Positions 16,694-25,294 of a stretch of 64,000 nucleotides of DNA are shown here, one piece after another (position 1 is the first letter of the stretch; each line of letters opens with the position of its first letter). Location of the stretch: assembly GCA_958477305.1 (NCBI GenBank), contig CAUEFI010000016.1:1-64000 (forward strand), read 5' to 3'. Source of the stretch: HGM12998 sp900756495. GTDB taxonomy: Bacteria > Bacillota > Clostridia > Oscillospirales > Oscillospiraceae. A program made the position numbers and the translations under genes. The notes beneath the pieces were generated by a model that saw only the letters and a list, made by a program, of their open reading frames with translations, was not told the DNA's origin and did no database searches.

Positions 16694-17677
16694 TTATATG
16701 CCATACAACAGCTTTTTTCCATTTTCATACGCAACGCGCCGTCTGGATTCCTCGCTTATCGGCAGTTGATCGAGGCAGCAAGCTGCCTCTTCATTTGACT
16801 CAAACGGATAATCTACCGCAAACAGGATCCGGTCATCGCCAATTGCCTGAATGGCACAGGCCATTGCCGCAGAGGACAGATTTCCGCTCATGGTAATATA
16901 GATATTTTGCTTAAAATAGGCGGAAGGCTCCCGCCGGTTGCGGGAATCCTGCGGCGCGATTCTCCAGCGGTTATCCATCCTCCACAGAACATAGGGAAGC
17001 ATTTCGCCCATATGCCCTACGATGAGCTTTACTTTTGGAAACCGGTCAAACAACCCTGTAAAAATAAAGCGCAGCACATAAGTTGCGGTATCCACACCCC
17101 AACTCCAGGTAGGACCGTTGAGGGCTTCGCAATCCCGGTAGAGCGCCATGCTGTCAGAAAGAGTCTCTGTTGGATGAATATACAGGGGGACCCCCAAGCG
17201 CTCCGCACGCTCCCAAATGCACCAAAACGGCTTCTCATCCAAGAATGCTCCGCCAGCCAGCGTTCGACCCGCAATTGTGGCCCCTTTGAAACCCAGCTCC
17301 GCGACACAGCGCTCCAGCTCCTCTGCCGCCGCCTCCGGCGCCTGGAGCGGAAGCAGTGCAAAGGCCTCAAACCGCCCCGGATGGCTCTGGACCGTGTCAT
17401 AAAGATAATTGTTGAACCTGCGGGCCAATGCGGCCGCTTCGCCTTGATCTGCGACTCCCTCCAGTCCATTGGACCCGGCTTGGAGAACCTGTATCGCGAT
17501 ATTGCTTCGGTCCATACTGGGTATTCGCTCTTTTTCCACGTCACAGGCCAGAAATGCGGTCCGTTTCAGTTCCTCCTGACTCAGATTGATGGTCAGCCCC
17601 ATGTTCTTCAGCATTTCACCCCGCATCTGCATCAGCCGTTCTGTGGCGAAATGCTCCTCAAAAGCGATTTTTTCCAT
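16694..17677 (-). CDS. Amidohydrolase, gamma-resorcylate decarboxylase-like
   Basis: 327-aa TIM-barrel metalloenzyme of the ACMSD/amidohydrolase-2 group. It strongly recalls gamma-resorcylate (2,6-dihydroxybenzoate) decarboxylase: E-x-H at residues 7-9 (FEEHFA), LPLQAPEAAAEELERCV, GPTWSWGVDTA, GHMGEMLPYVLWRMDNR and YITMSGN. Metal ligands appear intact: E7, H9, H168 (YIHPTE), H222 (GHMGE) and D289 (AVDYPFE). Known relatives carry out non-oxidative decarboxylation of hydroxybenzoates. Strong GGAGAGGAG site; 22 bp after the PhlG-like gene. The precise substrate is inferred from context only. Confidence 0.85.
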   Translation of the reverse strand: MEKIAFEEHFATERLMQMRGEMLKNMGLTINLSQEELKRTAFLACDVEKERIPSMDRSNIAIQVLQAGSNGLEGVADQGEAAALARRFNNYLYDTVQSHPGRFEAFALLPLQAPEAAAEELERCVAELGFKGATIAGRTLAGGAFLDEKPFWCIWERAERLGVPLYIHPTETLSDSMALYRDCEALNGPTWSWGVDTATYVLRFIFTGLFDRFPKVKLIVGHMGEMLPYVLWRMDNRWRIAPQDSRNRREPSAYFKQNIYITMSGNLSSAAMACAIQAIGDDRILFAVDYPFESNEEAACCLDQLPISEESRRRVAYENGKKLLYGI

Positions 17678-17699
17678 GGTACTACTCCTCTCCTATCAA

Positions 17700-18539
17700 T
17701 CATTTTTCAATAGCCGCCTTTTTAATAAAAGCCGCTCCCTCATTCCAGTTGTCCTTTTGCTCGGCGTAAATGCGGGGCAGGATATGGGCCAGCTGGTGAA
17801 ATTCCTTGACGTTGTGCATCAGCAGCATTCGGGCCGCCTCTTCCAGGATCTTCACTCCGTCGGACAACGTCTTCACCTCCCGGCCGTTTACAATAGTCCA
17901 CCCCATCCAGAACCGGGTGCGCAGCTCCACGCCCCCCTCCGTCTCCCTCACAAAGTGACACATCACCTCAGAACCACTGCCATCTGTGGGACCGGCCAGA
18001 GCAGCGACGATAGTACCACAGGCTGGGGTGCCGATTTTATCCTCGTCAAAGCCCAGATCCTTCGGCTGGCGAAAGCTGGCGCACAGCTCCTCCACGCCGC
18101 CCCCGATGTCCTCCCGGATCAGATGGGTGGTATTCCAGTAGCGCTCCTTGAGGGACAGCTTGTCACACCGCCCAACAGCAGGGTTCAAACTCCGGGCGCT
18201 GTAGTGATCCTCCGGGTCCCAGATGGTATAGCGCAGCTCACCCAGCCCGTGCCAGGCGAACCACCAGTCAAACATCTCTGCAGTCACACCGGGCATCCGG
18301 GTCAGATTGGCTACATACCCCGTCCCGTCCGGCATGATGCAAAATCCAATCTCAGCCTCCAGATATCCCGGCTCAAACAACCGGTTTCTCTCGGAAATGG
18401 GAAGGGCCTCTGCCGGGTCGATAGGTCCCTTTTGAATGAGCGCCAGTGATTCCTGAGGCGGGGTGACTATCTCTTCATCGTAATACTTCGCATAAGAAAG
18501 CTCTCGTTGCGCTTCGGTAATTGGTACGCGCCGCTGCAT
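17700..18539 (-). CDS. PhlG/phloretin-hydrolase family C-C bond hydrolase (DAPG hydrolase-like)
   Basis: 279 aa from the ATG at 18539, which has a perfect AAGGAGGT. The YAKYYDEE opening, the central W-rich segment MFDWWFAWHGLGELRYTIWDPEDHY and the end HNVKEFHQLAHILP match the family of 2,4-diacetylphloroglucinol hydrolase PhlG and the gut phloretin hydrolase Phy. These zinc enzymes split an acyl group from phloroglucinol rings. Candidate ligands H112, E143, H195 and H252 have nearly the spacing I recall for PhlG. It leads an operon with the decarboxylase-like amidohydrolase and MFS genes, divergent from a LysR regulator. Confidence 0.85.
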   Translation of the reverse strand: MQRRVPITEAQRELSYAKYYDEEIVTPPQESLALIQKGPIDPAEALPISERNRLFEPGYLEAEIGFCIMPDGTGYVANLTRMPGVTAEMFDWWFAWHGLGELRYTIWDPEDHYSARSLNPAVGRCDKLSLKERYWNTTHLIREDIGGGVEELCASFRQPKDLGFDEDKIGTPACGTIVAALAGPTDGSGSEVMCHFVRETEGGVELRTRFWMGWTIVNGREVKTLSDGVKILEEAARMLLMHNVKEFHQLAHILPRIYAEQKDNWNEGAAFIKKAAIEK

Positions 18540-18655
18540 GGGCAATCTACCTCCTTCGATACTGCATCTTTTAGCTCCGGAGTACCCCTGAAGGCCCCCT
18601 GTCAATTTCATGGTAGCACAGGAAAGCCACAGGCGTAAAACGAAAAATACGCCCC

Positions 18656-18680
18656 TTTGCATTCCTATTTAGAATGCAAA
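18656..18680. promoter_or_regulatory. Palindromic operator candidate in the phlG-like/lysR intergenic region
   Basis: Perfect 9-bp inverted repeat, TTTGCATTC (18656-18664) and GAATGCAAA (18672-18680), 7-bp spacer. It lies in the 283-bp AT-rich gap, 117 bp upstream of the hydrolase ATG, where a LysR activator would bind. The spacing of ends fits a dimeric regulator site. Confidence 0.55.
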
Positions 18681-18707
18681 GAGACGCCGCAATTATTTGA
18701 TATCTTT

Positions 18708-18748
18708 TCAATTATATTAAAATCGATTGCTTTATATATTGTAATTGA
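18708..18748. promoter_or_regulatory. Second AT-rich inverted repeat near the LysR promoter
   Basis: TCAATTA (18708-18714) and TAATTGA (18742-18748), 27 bp apart, in a stretch with several T-N11-A patterns. Could be the LysR autoregulatory site or chance in AT-rich DNA. Confidence 0.3.
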
Positions 18749-18822
18749 CCTTTCTGCCAATTATAATAAATTATCTATATTTATCTTTCATTCCACTTCA
18801 GCATCATGAAAGGGTGACATCT

Positions 18823-19722
18823 ATGCTGCAGCAGAACTTGTACAGCGTCGGCCTCGGGCAGCTGGAAATATTCTTTGCAGCCGTAGAACACAACAGCTTT
18901 ACCAAAGCAGCCGTGTCTCTGAATATGACCCAGTCGGCAGTCAGCAAGGCCGTGGCCAAGCTGGAACAGGCGCTCGACATCCTACTCTTTCAGCGCCGGT
19001 ACCGCGAGATTGTATTGACGGAGGCTGGCAGGGCCCTGTATGACCGCTGGAAACAGAGCGTCACCGAGATCAGCCGAAGCTATGTAGATGTACGGCAGGT
19101 GCTTCTGTCCAAGACAAGGTGCCTGCGTATCGGCGCCACCAACACCACAGATTTGACGCTCTACTTCTGGCCTCTGGTAAACCGGTTCATGCAGTCTCAC
19201 TCCGAGATTCGCCTGGAATTTGACAGCGACAGCATCAACCGACTGGTGGAGAAACTGGTGGACAGACGTCTGGATCTTATTTTTATCCCCGACTTTATGC
19301 ACTATACCGTGGAAAAAGGGGGGATGAATTGGTGCTGGGCGGCCCAGGACAACGCTCAGGTCGTCCTTCCCAAGGAACACCCGCTTGCGCACGAAACTCT
19401 TACCTTGGATACCATTAAAAATGAAAAAATCGCTGTCCTAGATGAACATACGCCGGATAACGAGCGCTGGCTCCGCGAGCTGTTTCAGTCGAAAGGCTAT
19501 CAGATGAACATTGGACGGGTCTTCAACTCTCCGGAAAGTATCGCGCACTTCTATCAGCATCCGGATGGCATCATGCTCTCAGACCGCTATTTCGACTACG
19601 GACCCAATACGGAGGTACTCGTCAAAAAGCCGCTGCACGGGGTTAAAAACGGTATTATCTGCGCCTGGCATCCCGACAACTGCACCGAGGAAGTCCGGCA
19701 TTTTCTGAATATCATCCCTTAA
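18823..19722 (+). CDS. LysR-family transcriptional regulator
   Basis: 299 aa from the ATG at 18823 (GAAAGGG upstream). The N-terminal winged helix-turn-helix is clear: LEIFFAAVEHNSFTKAAVSLNMTQSAVSKAVAKLE, quoted here in parts as FTKAAVSLNMTQSAVSKAVA. The remainder is a LysR substrate-binding domain, e.g. LRIGATNTTD. It is divergent from the hydrolase-amidohydrolase-MFS operon, the classical arrangement for an activator of that operon responding to a pathway aromatic compound (inferred). Confidence 0.92.
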   Translation: MLQQNLYSVGLGQLEIFFAAVEHNSFTKAAVSLNMTQSAVSKAVAKLEQALDILLFQRRYREIVLTEAGRALYDRWKQSVTEISRSYVDVRQVLLSKTRCLRIGATNTTDLTLYFWPLVNRFMQSHSEIRLEFDSDSINRLVEKLVDRRLDLIFIPDFMHYTVEKGGMNWCWAAQDNAQVVLPKEHPLAHETLTLDTIKNEKIAVLDEHTPDNERWLRELFQSKGYQMNIGRVFNSPESIAHFYQHPDGIMLSDRYFDYGPNTEVLVKKPLHGVKNGIICAWHPDNCTEEVRHFLNIIP

Positions 19723-19725
19723 GCG

Positions 19726-19770
19726 CATAAGCGGGCACCAGCCGATTTGATCGACCGGCGCCCGCTTATG
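19726..19770. terminator. Hairpin between convergent LysR and TauE/SafE genes
   Basis: 20-bp near-perfect stem (arms begin CATAAGCGGGC and end GCCCGCTTATG, with G-U pairs inside), loop TTTGA. Convergent position suggests termination for both genes though a T-run is lacking. Confidence 0.65.
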
Positions 19771-19779
19771 TCCTTGTTC

Positions 19780-20523
19780 TCAAACCGCAAAGCCCAGCAG
19801 ATCGCCGAAAAAAATCCACAGACCGGAGGCGGCTACGACAACATAAACCACTGTCTTGAGCTTTTCACCGTCCAGTTTATGAAAAATCCTGCCCCCCACC
19901 AGGAATCCAAGGGCCATCCCAATCACAGCGGCCGGAACCATCGGCAGGATCCCTATGTAAAACATGCCGCTGGCTGCCCGGACAATGTTGGTGTAGCCGC
20001 TGATGATGGCCAGGAACACCTGCATGGTTGCCAGATAGGCGAGATTGCTGTCGCAGACATTGAGAAGATAGACGGCCATGGGGGGGCCGCCTACATTAAA
20101 GAGGTTGTTGCCCACTCCGCTGATGGCTCCCACCAAAAGTCCGCTGGGAACGCTGCCTTTGATGTGGATTCGCTTGGACAGCAGAATAAAGTAGAGCGCC
20201 AGGGCAAACAGGAAGAGGCCCAGCCACCGCTTAAAATCGGCGGCGGCGTTGGCGGCCACAAGCCGTGTGACAAAAAAGCCGACTACCACATAGGCCGCCA
20301 CTGGGATAGCCAGCTTTTTCCACTGAATATATCTGCGCTGCTGAATGGCCAGCGCCACTGAGCCCGCGCAGCCCACTACCCCTGTGATCACCAGAGCGTC
20401 GGTAAAATTCATGAAGATCGGCAGCAGCGCCATCAAAAGGGTGGCCAGGCCAAACCCGGACAGGCGCTGAACCAGCGCGCTGATAAAGCAGCAGATTGCC
20501 AGAAATAGGAGCATCCAGACCAT
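19780..20523 (-). CDS. TauE/SafE (DUF81) family membrane permease
   Basis: 247 aa, about eight membrane helices. Start placed at the ATG at 20523, nine bases after GAGAGGTTGGGG. Typical segments are the N-terminal ISALVQRLSGFGLATLLMAL, LLVGAISGVGNNLFNVGGPPMAVYLL and the C-terminal half repeat. The family exports sulfur-containing organic anions or other organic acids in characterised cases. It sits next to the aromatic cluster beyond the LysR gene and could export a product, but it has its own direction and the link is only positional. Confidence 0.85.
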   Translation of the reverse strand: MVWMLLFLAICCFISALVQRLSGFGLATLLMALLPIFMNFTDALVITGVVGCAGSVALAIQQRRYIQWKKLAIPVAAYVVVGFFVTRLVAANAAADFKRWLGLFLFALALYFILLSKRIHIKGSVPSGLLVGAISGVGNNLFNVGGPPMAVYLLNVCDSNLAYLATMQVFLAIISGYTNIVRAASGMFYIGILPMVPAAVIGMALGFLVGGRIFHKLDGEKLKTVVYVVVAASGLWIFFGDLLGFAV

Positions 20524-20602
20524 ATCAAATATCCCCAACCTCTCTGTATCCCATTATAGCTTGGAACTGTCGTACGGCGCGCCCAAAGGGGCGGTGGTAC
20601 AT

Positions 20603-21892
20603 TCACGTGTTTCCCGATTGCTGTCCCTCGCCCTTGACGGCCTCCCAATACCGTCTGGCGGCCTGCTCCGCCTTATTTTCCCCATACTCGTAGTAGCGAA
20701 CCCCCTGCAGGGCGTCAGGCAAGTACTGCTGCTTCACCCAGTGGTTTGGGAAATTGTGCGGGTACAGGTAGCCCTGCTCCCGCTCCATCCCCGCCGAGTC
20801 GGCATGGACATTTTGCAGGTGGCGGGGGTAATCCCCCGTCCTGCCCGCCCGCACGTCGGCCTGGGCCCTGTCGATCGCCGCGCACACACTGTTGGATTTG
20901 GGCGCCGTGGCCAGCAGGATTACCGCCTGGGCCAGGGGCAGCTTGGCCTCAGGCAGGCCCAGCTGCAGGGCGTTCTCCGTGCAGGCCCGGACAATGGCCG
21001 CCGCCTGCGGGTAGGCCATGCCCACATCCTCGCTGGCCGAGCATAGTATCCGGCGGATCGCGGTAATCAAATCCCCCGCCTCCAACAGGCGGGCCAAGTA
21101 GTGCAGGGCCGCGTCCGGATCTGAGCCCCGCATGGATTTCATGAGCGCCGATGCGGTGTCGTAGTGGTCGTCCCCCGCCCGGTCATAGCGCATGGCGGAG
21201 CGCTGGGCGACCGCCTGGGCGTCCGCCAGGGTAATGCGGAGTTTCCCGGACTTGTCGGGCAGGGCGGCGTTCATCAGCAGCTCCACTGCGTTCATGGCCT
21301 TGCGCACATCTCCGCCGCAGGCGGAGGCGATATGCCCGGCTACGCCGTCCTCCACCTCCGGCTCCCCCTCCAGCCGCTCCCCCATCAGCCGGAAGGCCCG
21401 CGACAGGGCGGGCAGCACATCGGCGGCCTCCACAGGCTTAAATTCAAAGACAGTGGAGCGGGAGAGGACGGCATTGTACACATAGAAATAGGGATTTTCC
21501 GTTGTAGAGGCGATGAGCGTCACATCGCCCCGCTCGATGACCTCCAGGAGCGACTGCTGCTGCTTTTTATTGAAGTACTGGATCTCGTCCAGATACAACA
21601 GCACGCCGTTGGGAGCCATCAGGGTGCCCACCTCCCCGATCACGTCCTTCACGTCGGAGAGGGAGGCGGTGGTGGCGTTGAGACGTCTGAGGGTCCGGTT
21701 GGTCTGCTTGGCGATAATATTGGCCACCGTGGTTTTCCCGGTACCCGAGGGGCCGTAAAAAACCAAATTGGGGATTTGTTCGCTCTCAATAATGCGGCGC
21801 AGCAGACCGCCCTCCCCAAGGATGTGCCGCTGGCCCACCACTTCGTCCAGCGTCTCAGGCCGTATCTCGTCAGCCAGGGGCCGGTATGCCAT
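20603..21892 (-). CDS. rarA: Replication-associated recombination protein A
   Basis: 429-aa AAA+ ATPase (MgsA/RarA) acting at stalled replication forks. The N-terminus MAYRPLADEIRPETLDEVVG is characteristic, followed by Walker A GPSGTGKTT, Walker B LLYLDEI, sensor-1 STTENPYF and arginine finger region NAVLSRS. The C-terminal MgsA domain contains DVGMAYPQAA and PHNFPNHWVKQQYLPD. Full length, single gene with a GAGAGGG ribosome site. Confidence 0.96.
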   Translation of the reverse strand: MAYRPLADEIRPETLDEVVGQRHILGEGGLLRRIIESEQIPNLVFYGPSGTGKTTVANIIAKQTNRTLRRLNATTASLSDVKDVIGEVGTLMAPNGVLLYLDEIQYFNKKQQQSLLEVIERGDVTLIASTTENPYFYVYNAVLSRSTVFEFKPVEAADVLPALSRAFRLMGERLEGEPEVEDGVAGHIASACGGDVRKAMNAVELLMNAALPDKSGKLRITLADAQAVAQRSAMRYDRAGDDHYDTASALMKSMRGSDPDAALHYLARLLEAGDLITAIRRILCSASEDVGMAYPQAAAIVRACTENALQLGLPEAKLPLAQAVILLATAPKSNSVCAAIDRAQADVRAGRTGDYPRHLQNVHADSAGMEREQGYLYPHNFPNHWVKQQYLPDALQGVRYYEYGENKAEQAARRYWEAVKGEGQQSGNT

Positions 21893-22105
21893 GCTCTTTC
21901 CCTCTCTTCCCGCTCAGGCCTTCACGGCCCGCCGCTTTCACTGCTTCGGTTCAACAGCGGCTGATGCTGTGGATATTATTCTAACACATGTTCTACTTTC
22001 CTGTAAAGAGAGCATTCGTTTCCCTCCCCGGCAGTCCGGAGGCACTCTGGCCTTTGCGCGCCAAAAACAATATAAAAAATTATATATTAAAATATGCAAA
22101 ACAAC

Positions 22106-22135
22106 TTGACAACAGATTCCATTTATGAAAAGATA
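22106..22135 (+). promoter_or_regulatory. Possible promoter of the flavin oxidoreductase gene
   Basis: TTGACA at 22106-22111 in an AT-rich stretch, with a poor -10 (AAAGAT/AAGATA) 17-18 bp downstream and the ATG 34 bp further. The rest of the 276-bp gap upstream shows nothing else. Confidence 0.4.
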
Positions 22136-22168
22136 GCATCAGCTTATTTTTAAGGAGTCTTTATCGGA

Positions 22169-23242
22169 ATGATTGGAATACGGATAGGAAATAAAGTGTC
22201 CCGGCGGCCGGTGATCCAGGGAGGTATGGGGGTGGGCGTCTCTCTGCACCGCCTGGCAGGGTCCGTAGCTCGTGAGGGCGGCGTCGGCGTCATCTCCACT
22301 GCCGACATTGGCTTTCAGGAGCCCGACTTCGATACGCACCCGGCAGAGGCCGATCTGCGGGCTATCCCGAAGGAGATCGCTGCCGCCCGGGCCATCGCCG
22401 GGGAGGACGGCATTCTGGGCGTTAACGTCATGGTGGTGGACCGGCACTATGAGGAGACGGTCCGCGCCTGTGTGGAGGCGGGCATCGATCTTGTCATCTC
22501 CGGCGCCGGGATGCCCATGAAACTGCCCGAGCTGGTGGCCGGTTCTCAGACGGCCATCGCGCCGGTGGTCTCCTCCGCCCGTGCCTTCCAACTCATCTTC
22601 AAAACCTGGTTCAGCCGATACCGCCGCGTCCCCGATTTGGTCATTGTAGAGGGCCCTGAGGCGGGCGGGCATCTGGGCTTTTCTTACGAGGTACTCTCCG
22701 GGGGCTCAGTAAGCCTGGAGGGAATCCTCTCCGAGGTGGTCTCCGCCGCCAGGGCGGTGGAGACTGAGCACGGCGTCTCCATTCCCGTTGTGGCGGCGGG
22801 GGGCATTTACACGGGCGAGGATGTGGCGCGCTGCCTCGCCATGGGGGCGGCAGGGGTACAGGCGGCTACCCGCTTTGTAGCCACTGAGGAGTGCGACGCC
22901 TCCCCCGCCTTCAAGGACGCCTATGTCCGCGCCAGGGCGGAGGACATCCAACTCATCAAGAGCCCCGTTGGGCTCCCCGGCCGGGCGCTGCGCAACCCGT
23001 TTATCCGCCGGGTGGAGGTCCGGCGGGAGCCCATTGTCCGCTGTACCCGGTGTCTGAAGACCTGTCATATCGCCGATGCGGACTACTGCATCACCCAGGC
23101 TCTGATCAACGCCGTCCGGGGAGACGTGGACAACGGTCTCATCTTCTGCGGCAGCAGTGCGGCCAGAATCGACCGCATCTCCACCGTGCGGGAGGTGCTG
23201 GAAGAGCTGTGTGGTGAACGATCCTGTCCGCCGCAGCCATAA
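22169..23242 (+). CDS. NAD(P)H-dependent flavin oxidoreductase, nitronate monooxygenase/FabK-like
   Basis: 357-aa TIM-barrel FMN enzyme. Family features: PVIQGGMGVGVSLHRLAG at the start, VISGAGMP, IVEGPEAGGHLGF, VVAAGGIYTGEDVARCLAMGAAGVQAATRF (in parts). Instead of ending at the barrel it continues with a Cys-rich tail, CTRCLKTCHIADADYCI, suggesting a small metal or Fe-S site, as in a subgroup of clostridial members. Nitronate oxidation and enoyl-ACP reduction are both seen in this fold; no fab genes are nearby, so a specific reaction is not assigned. Confidence 0.85.
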   Translation: MIGIRIGNKVSRRPVIQGGMGVGVSLHRLAGSVAREGGVGVISTADIGFQEPDFDTHPAEADLRAIPKEIAAARAIAGEDGILGVNVMVVDRHYEETVRACVEAGIDLVISGAGMPMKLPELVAGSQTAIAPVVSSARAFQLIFKTWFSRYRRVPDLVIVEGPEAGGHLGFSYEVLSGGSVSLEGILSEVVSAARAVETEHGVSIPVVAAGGIYTGEDVARCLAMGAAGVQAATRFVATEECDASPAFKDAYVRARAEDIQLIKSPVGLPGRALRNPFIRRVEVRREPIVRCTRCLKTCHIADADYCITQALINAVRGDVDNGLIFCGSSAARIDRISTVREVLEELCGERSCPPQP

Positions 23243-23279
23243 AACATAAAAAGTCAGAGAGGACCGTTCTGGTCCATAA

Positions 23280-23320
23280 AAGGGCGCGTTGCAGATCAGA
23301 TCGATCTGCAACGCGCCCTT
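23280..23320 (+). terminator. Hairpin downstream of the flavin oxidoreductase
   Basis: 18-bp perfect stem (arms start AAGGGCGCGTTGCAGATC at 23280 and end 23320), 5-nt loop. No T-run directly follows; immediately next to it starts a second, 19-bp hairpin (23323-23365). Confidence 0.6.
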
Positions 23321-23322
23321 CT

Positions 23323-23529
23323 CAGTCTGTTAAAAAAGTCCGGTATGGACTTTTTTAACAGACTGCGTCCCGTTGACGGAGCGGGAAAGCCCTCGCTCTG
23401 CTCTCCACAACCCTTGCTATGTAAGGGCTGCGGGGGATATCATTCCACTTGAGGCGGGCTGCCGCCCCCCTCGAGCTCCCCTGCCCTAGTCAGGAGCATG
23501 CGCTTCCATAACAGTTTTTTGACAAACTG
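23323..23529. repeat. Possible 207-bp element with imperfect terminal inverted repeats
   Basis: Left end CAGTCTGTTAAAAAAGT and right end (reverse complement) CAGTTTGTCAAAAAACT match at about 14 of 17 positions. The left end is itself half of a 19-bp hairpin (23323-23341 with 23347-23365). Between the ends there is no gene. It might be a second small mobile-element family or merely two terminators; one copy only in this window. Confidence 0.35.
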
Positions 23530-23540
23530 AAAAGGCCGCG

Positions 23541-23924
23541 CTAAATGCTGCGCTCAAAGCCCAGATATCTTGTTCCCTGAAAGGTAAGTTTGCCCCGATC
23601 TCCCTCAGCCAGCAGGCCGTATTCATTTCGCGGAATATAGAGTTCCATTCGGTCGCCGCTCTCCACCTGAAAGGTCGCATAATAGCGGGTGCTGCTGGTT
23701 GTGTGCATCATACTGCCGTCCGTACCAGTGTGATGGCGGTGATGCGTCACGTCAGCCCTCTTGGCCACAATTTCAGCCTCCACCGTCAGGACAGGAGACT
23801 TGTTGTTCCGGTTCCATTGGGCCGCCCCGCGTACTGCTATCACAATAAACATTATGATGACCACAGCAAACACGAGGATGACCAGGATGGGGATCACATT
23901 CATGATTCCAAAGCCAAAACCCAT
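23541..23924 (-). CDS. DUF2500 family membrane protein
   Basis: 127 aa: one N-terminal membrane helix (IPILVILVFAVVIIMFIVIAV), then a soluble domain with EAEIVAKRADVTHH, YYATFQVESGDRMELY and a final TFQGTRYLGFER, matching DUF2500. A His-rich patch (THHRHHTG) follows the helix. Function unknown; predicted to face the outside or cytosol as a small beta domain. Monocistronic. Confidence 0.8.
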   Translation of the reverse strand: MGFGFGIMNVIPILVILVFAVVIIMFIVIAVRGAAQWNRNNKSPVLTVEAEIVAKRADVTHHRHHTGTDGSMMHTTSSTRYYATFQVESGDRMELYIPRNEYGLLAEGDRGKLTFQGTRYLGFERSI

Positions 23925-23948
23925 AAAACACCTCTCTCCGGCAAACCA

Positions 23949-23977
23949 AAGGTAGGACGGCAGTGCCGTCCTACCTT
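23949..23977 (-). terminator. glyA terminator
   Basis: 14-bp arms AAGGTAGGACGGCA and TGCCGTCCTACCTT almost without a loop, followed on the minus strand by TTGGTTTG. It lies 20 bp past the glyA stop. Confidence 0.7.
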
Positions 23978-23996
23978 CATTATATCAGCAATTGCA

Positions 23997-25238
23997 TCAG
24001 GCGTAAAGGGGATATTTCGCAGTAAGCGCAGCTACCTGGGCGCGGATGTCGTCGGCTTTGGTGTCAAACTCCGTGGCGGTCTGCCAGATCAGAGAACCGA
24101 TGATCTTCATATCCTCTTCCCGGAAGCCCCGGCTGGTGGCGGCGGGGGTGCCCACCCGGATGCCGCTGGTGACGAAGGGCTTCTCCGGGTCGTTGGGAAT
24201 GGAGTTCTTGTTGACCGTGATGTTGACCTCGTCCAGCCTGTGCTCCATCTCCTTGCCGGTGATGTGGGCCTTGCGCAAATCCACCAGCATCAGGTGGTTG
24301 TCGGTGCCGCCCGAGACCAGATCGAAGCCCTCGGCCATAAGAGAGCCGGCAAGCGCGGCGGCGTTCTTGACAATCTGCTCCTGGTAGGTCTTGAATTCTG
24401 GTTTGAGCGCTTCGCCCAGCGCTACCGCCTTGGCGGCGATGATGTGCTCCAGCGGGCCGCCCTGGCTGCCGGGGAAAATCGCGGAGTCGATCTTCTTGGC
24501 CAGCTCTTCCTTGCAGAGAATCATGCCGCCCCGGGGGCCCCGCAGGGTCTTATGGGTGGTGGTGGACACCACGTCGGCGTAGGGTACCGGAGAGGGGTGG
24601 AACCCCGCGGCCACCAGGCCGGCGATGTGAGCCATGTCCACGAAGAGATAAGCCCCCACCTCATGGGCAATCTCGGCAAAGGCCTTGAAATCAATGACGC
24701 GGGGATAGGCGCTGGCCCCGGCCAGGATCATCCTGGGCTTGTGCTTATGGGCCAGATCCCGGACCTGATCGTAGTCGATGTAGCCCTTGTCGTTGAGGCC
24801 GTAAGCCACCATATTGTAGTTCTTGCCTGAGAAGTTGACGGGGGATCCGTGGGTCAGGTGGCCGCCGTTGGAGAGGTCCATACCCAGCACGGTATCCCCA
24901 TGCTCACACAGGGCCTGATAGACGGCAAAGTTGGCGTTGGCGCCCGAGTGAGGCTGTACATTGGCGTGGTCGGCCCCAAACAGCCGGCAGGCCCGCTCTC
25001 TGGCGATGTTCTCCACCACGTCCACACACTGGCACCCGCCGTAATAGCGCTTGCCGGGGTACCCCTCGGCATATTTATTGGTGAGCACCGTACCTGCCGC
25101 CGCCAGCACCGCCTCGCTGACAAAATTTTCAGACGCGATGAGTTCAATGTTCCGGCGCTGCCGGTCGTACTCCGCCCGGATGGCCTGCCCTACGTCAGGG
25201 TCGTGGGCCGTAATAAAGTCCATGATCTCGTTCACCAT
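23997..25238 (-). CDS. glyA: Serine hydroxymethyltransferase
   Basis: 413-aa PLP enzyme interconverting serine and glycine with tetrahydrofolate, the main source of one-carbon units. Landmarks: ELIASENFVSEAVL (as IELIASENFVS), NKYAEGYPGKRYYGG, HLTHGSPVNFSGK, and the PLP lysine in VSTTTHKTLRGPRGG. Length and ends are normal. Promoter upstream at 25324-25295. Confidence 0.98.
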   Translation of the reverse strand: MVNEIMDFITAHDPDVGQAIRAEYDRQRRNIELIASENFVSEAVLAAAGTVLTNKYAEGYPGKRYYGGCQCVDVVENIARERACRLFGADHANVQPHSGANANFAVYQALCEHGDTVLGMDLSNGGHLTHGSPVNFSGKNYNMVAYGLNDKGYIDYDQVRDLAHKHKPRMILAGASAYPRVIDFKAFAEIAHEVGAYLFVDMAHIAGLVAAGFHPSPVPYADVVSTTTHKTLRGPRGGMILCKEELAKKIDSAIFPGSQGGPLEHIIAAKAVALGEALKPEFKTYQEQIVKNAAALAGSLMAEGFDLVSGGTDNHLMLVDLRKAHITGKEMEHRLDEVNITVNKNSIPNDPEKPFVTSGIRVGTPAATSRGFREEDMKIIGSLIWQTATEFDTKADDIRAQVAALTAKYPLYA

Positions 25239-25294
25239 TTGCCCTGTTCCACCTTTCCATTTTGCGCTTTCTGCAGCATAGCGTCAGTATCTTG

